From: Saccoglossus kowalevskii | Lineage: Eukaryota > Hemichordata > Enteropneusta > Harrimaniidae | Direction of reading: 5' to 3' | Assembly (NCBI RefSeq): GCF_000003605.2 | Contig: NW_003140346.1 | Span: 7,347-50,711 of the forward strand | Length of the DNA: 43,365 nucleotides | In this document: one piece after another, positions 42,650 through 43,365 of the stretch | Layout of the letters: the number at the start of each line of letters is the position of its first letter | Position numbering within the stretch: position 1 is the first letter of the stretch | Made by a program: the position numbers and the translations under genes | The notes under the pieces: model-generated | Database searches by the model: none | Seen by the model: only the letters and a program-made list of their open reading frames with translations | What the model was told of the DNA's origin: nothing

Positions 42650-43365
42650 TACTTTACTCCACTGAATACCTAGGTATGATGCTAGTAATATCTCATTATG
42701 CAGCCTAGCATCTACAGTATTCCACTAACAATGCCTTACTCCACTAAATGCCTAGGTATGATGCTAGTAATATCTCATTATGTAGTCTGTCTAGCATCTA
42801 CAGTATTCCACAAACAATTCCTTACTCCACTTGATGCCTAGGTATGATGCTAGTAATATCTCATTATGCAGCCTGGCATCTATAGTATTCCACTAACAAT
42901 TCCTTACTCCACTAAATGTCTAGGTATGATGCTAGTAATATCTCATTATGCAGTCTAGCATCTATAGTATTCCACTAACAATTCCTTACTCCACTAAATG
43001 TCTAGGTATGATGCTAGTAATATCTCATTATGCAGTCTAGCATCTATAGTATTCCACTAACAATATCTTACTCCACTTAATGTCTAGGCATGATGCTAGT
43101 AATATCTCATTATGCAGTCTAGCATCTATACTATCCCACTAACAATATCTTACTCCACTTAATGCCTAGGTATGATGCTAGTAATATCTCATTATGCAGC
43201 CTAGCGTCTATAGTATTCCACTAACAATATCTTACACCACTTAATGTCTAGGCATGATGCTAGTAATATCTCATTATGCAGCCTAGCATCTATAGTATTC
43301 CACTAACAATTCCTTACTCCACTAAATGCCTAGGTATGATGCTAGTAATATCTCATTATGCAGCC
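42650..43365. repeat. 82-bp satellite running off the right edge
   Basis: About 8.7 units of roughly 82 bp (86 in one). Each carries TTACTCCACTAAATGCCTAG, GTATGATGCTAGTAATATCT, CATTATGCAGCCTAGCATCT and ATAGTATTCCACTAACAAT. Units are highly similar and the array continues beyond the window. Confidence 0.96.

Larger units (their letters stand above)
38437..43365. other. 3' UTR and downstream flank
   Basis: No further coding exon or gene seen. The 3' UTR starts at 38437 and its end cannot be fixed. AATAAA words that could serve as poly(A) signals occur at 40113-40118, 40711-40716, 40956-40961 and 42497-42502. There is a genomic A-rich tract at 39460-39488. Two inverted-repeat elements (41046-41413 and 41787-42128) and a satellite (from about 42650) fill the right part. 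Confidence 0.7.

Overview
The window holds the 3' three quarters or more of one animal gene, a slit orthologue on the + strand. Slit is the secreted axon-guidance ligand of Robo receptors. Thirty coding exons between 8166 and 38436 join without a frame error into 4018 coding bases: one base finishing a split codon, 1338 residues and a TAA stop. All introns have GT...AG ends. The protein reads, in order: the last three leucine-rich repeats (LRRs) and C-terminal cap of LRR domain D1; complete D2, D3 and D4; six EGF modules; a laminin-G domain; one EGF module; and a C-terminal cystine knot ending near the stop. The signal peptide, first N-terminal cap and first LRRs of D1 are missing. I found no exon for them in 1-8165, so they should lie upstream of the window.

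Organism: a marine-type invertebrate bilaterian is most likely. The DNA is AT-rich, introns are moderate (54 bp to about 3.4 kb, plus one longer than 8 kb at the left edge), and introns are full of minisatellites and small inverted-repeat elements. Only one EGF follows the laminin-G domain, as in fly Slit, whereas vertebrate Slits have three. The LRR domains nevertheless resemble human SLIT2 closely. A hemichordate or other invertebrate deuterostome, or a slowly evolving lophotrochozoan, would fit; the sequence alone does not decide.

Layout: 1-8165 intron of slit with dispersed repeats; 8166-10246 rest of D1; 12823-22832 D2; 23491-29874 D3; 30572-33738 D4; 34027-36982 EGF1-6 and laminin-G; 37481-38436 EGF7 and cystine knot; 38437-43365 3' UTR and flank, with two inverted-repeat elements and an 82-bp satellite running off the right edge. 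I see no other protein-coding gene, no RNA gene and nothing prokaryotic.

The most interesting signal in the gene is in D4. Two homologous 72-nt LRR exons in the same phase (32345-32416 and 32471-32542) are separated by an intron of only 54 nt. This gives D4 one LRR more than the human and fly proteins as I know them, or else a pair of mutually exclusive exons. In the non-coding DNA the main signals are two minisatellites in different introns with the same 45-46-bp unit, an exact 65-bp array carrying five CCAAT boxes, a near-perfect CTCF-type motif, and several mobile elements whose ends and target-site duplications can be read to the base.
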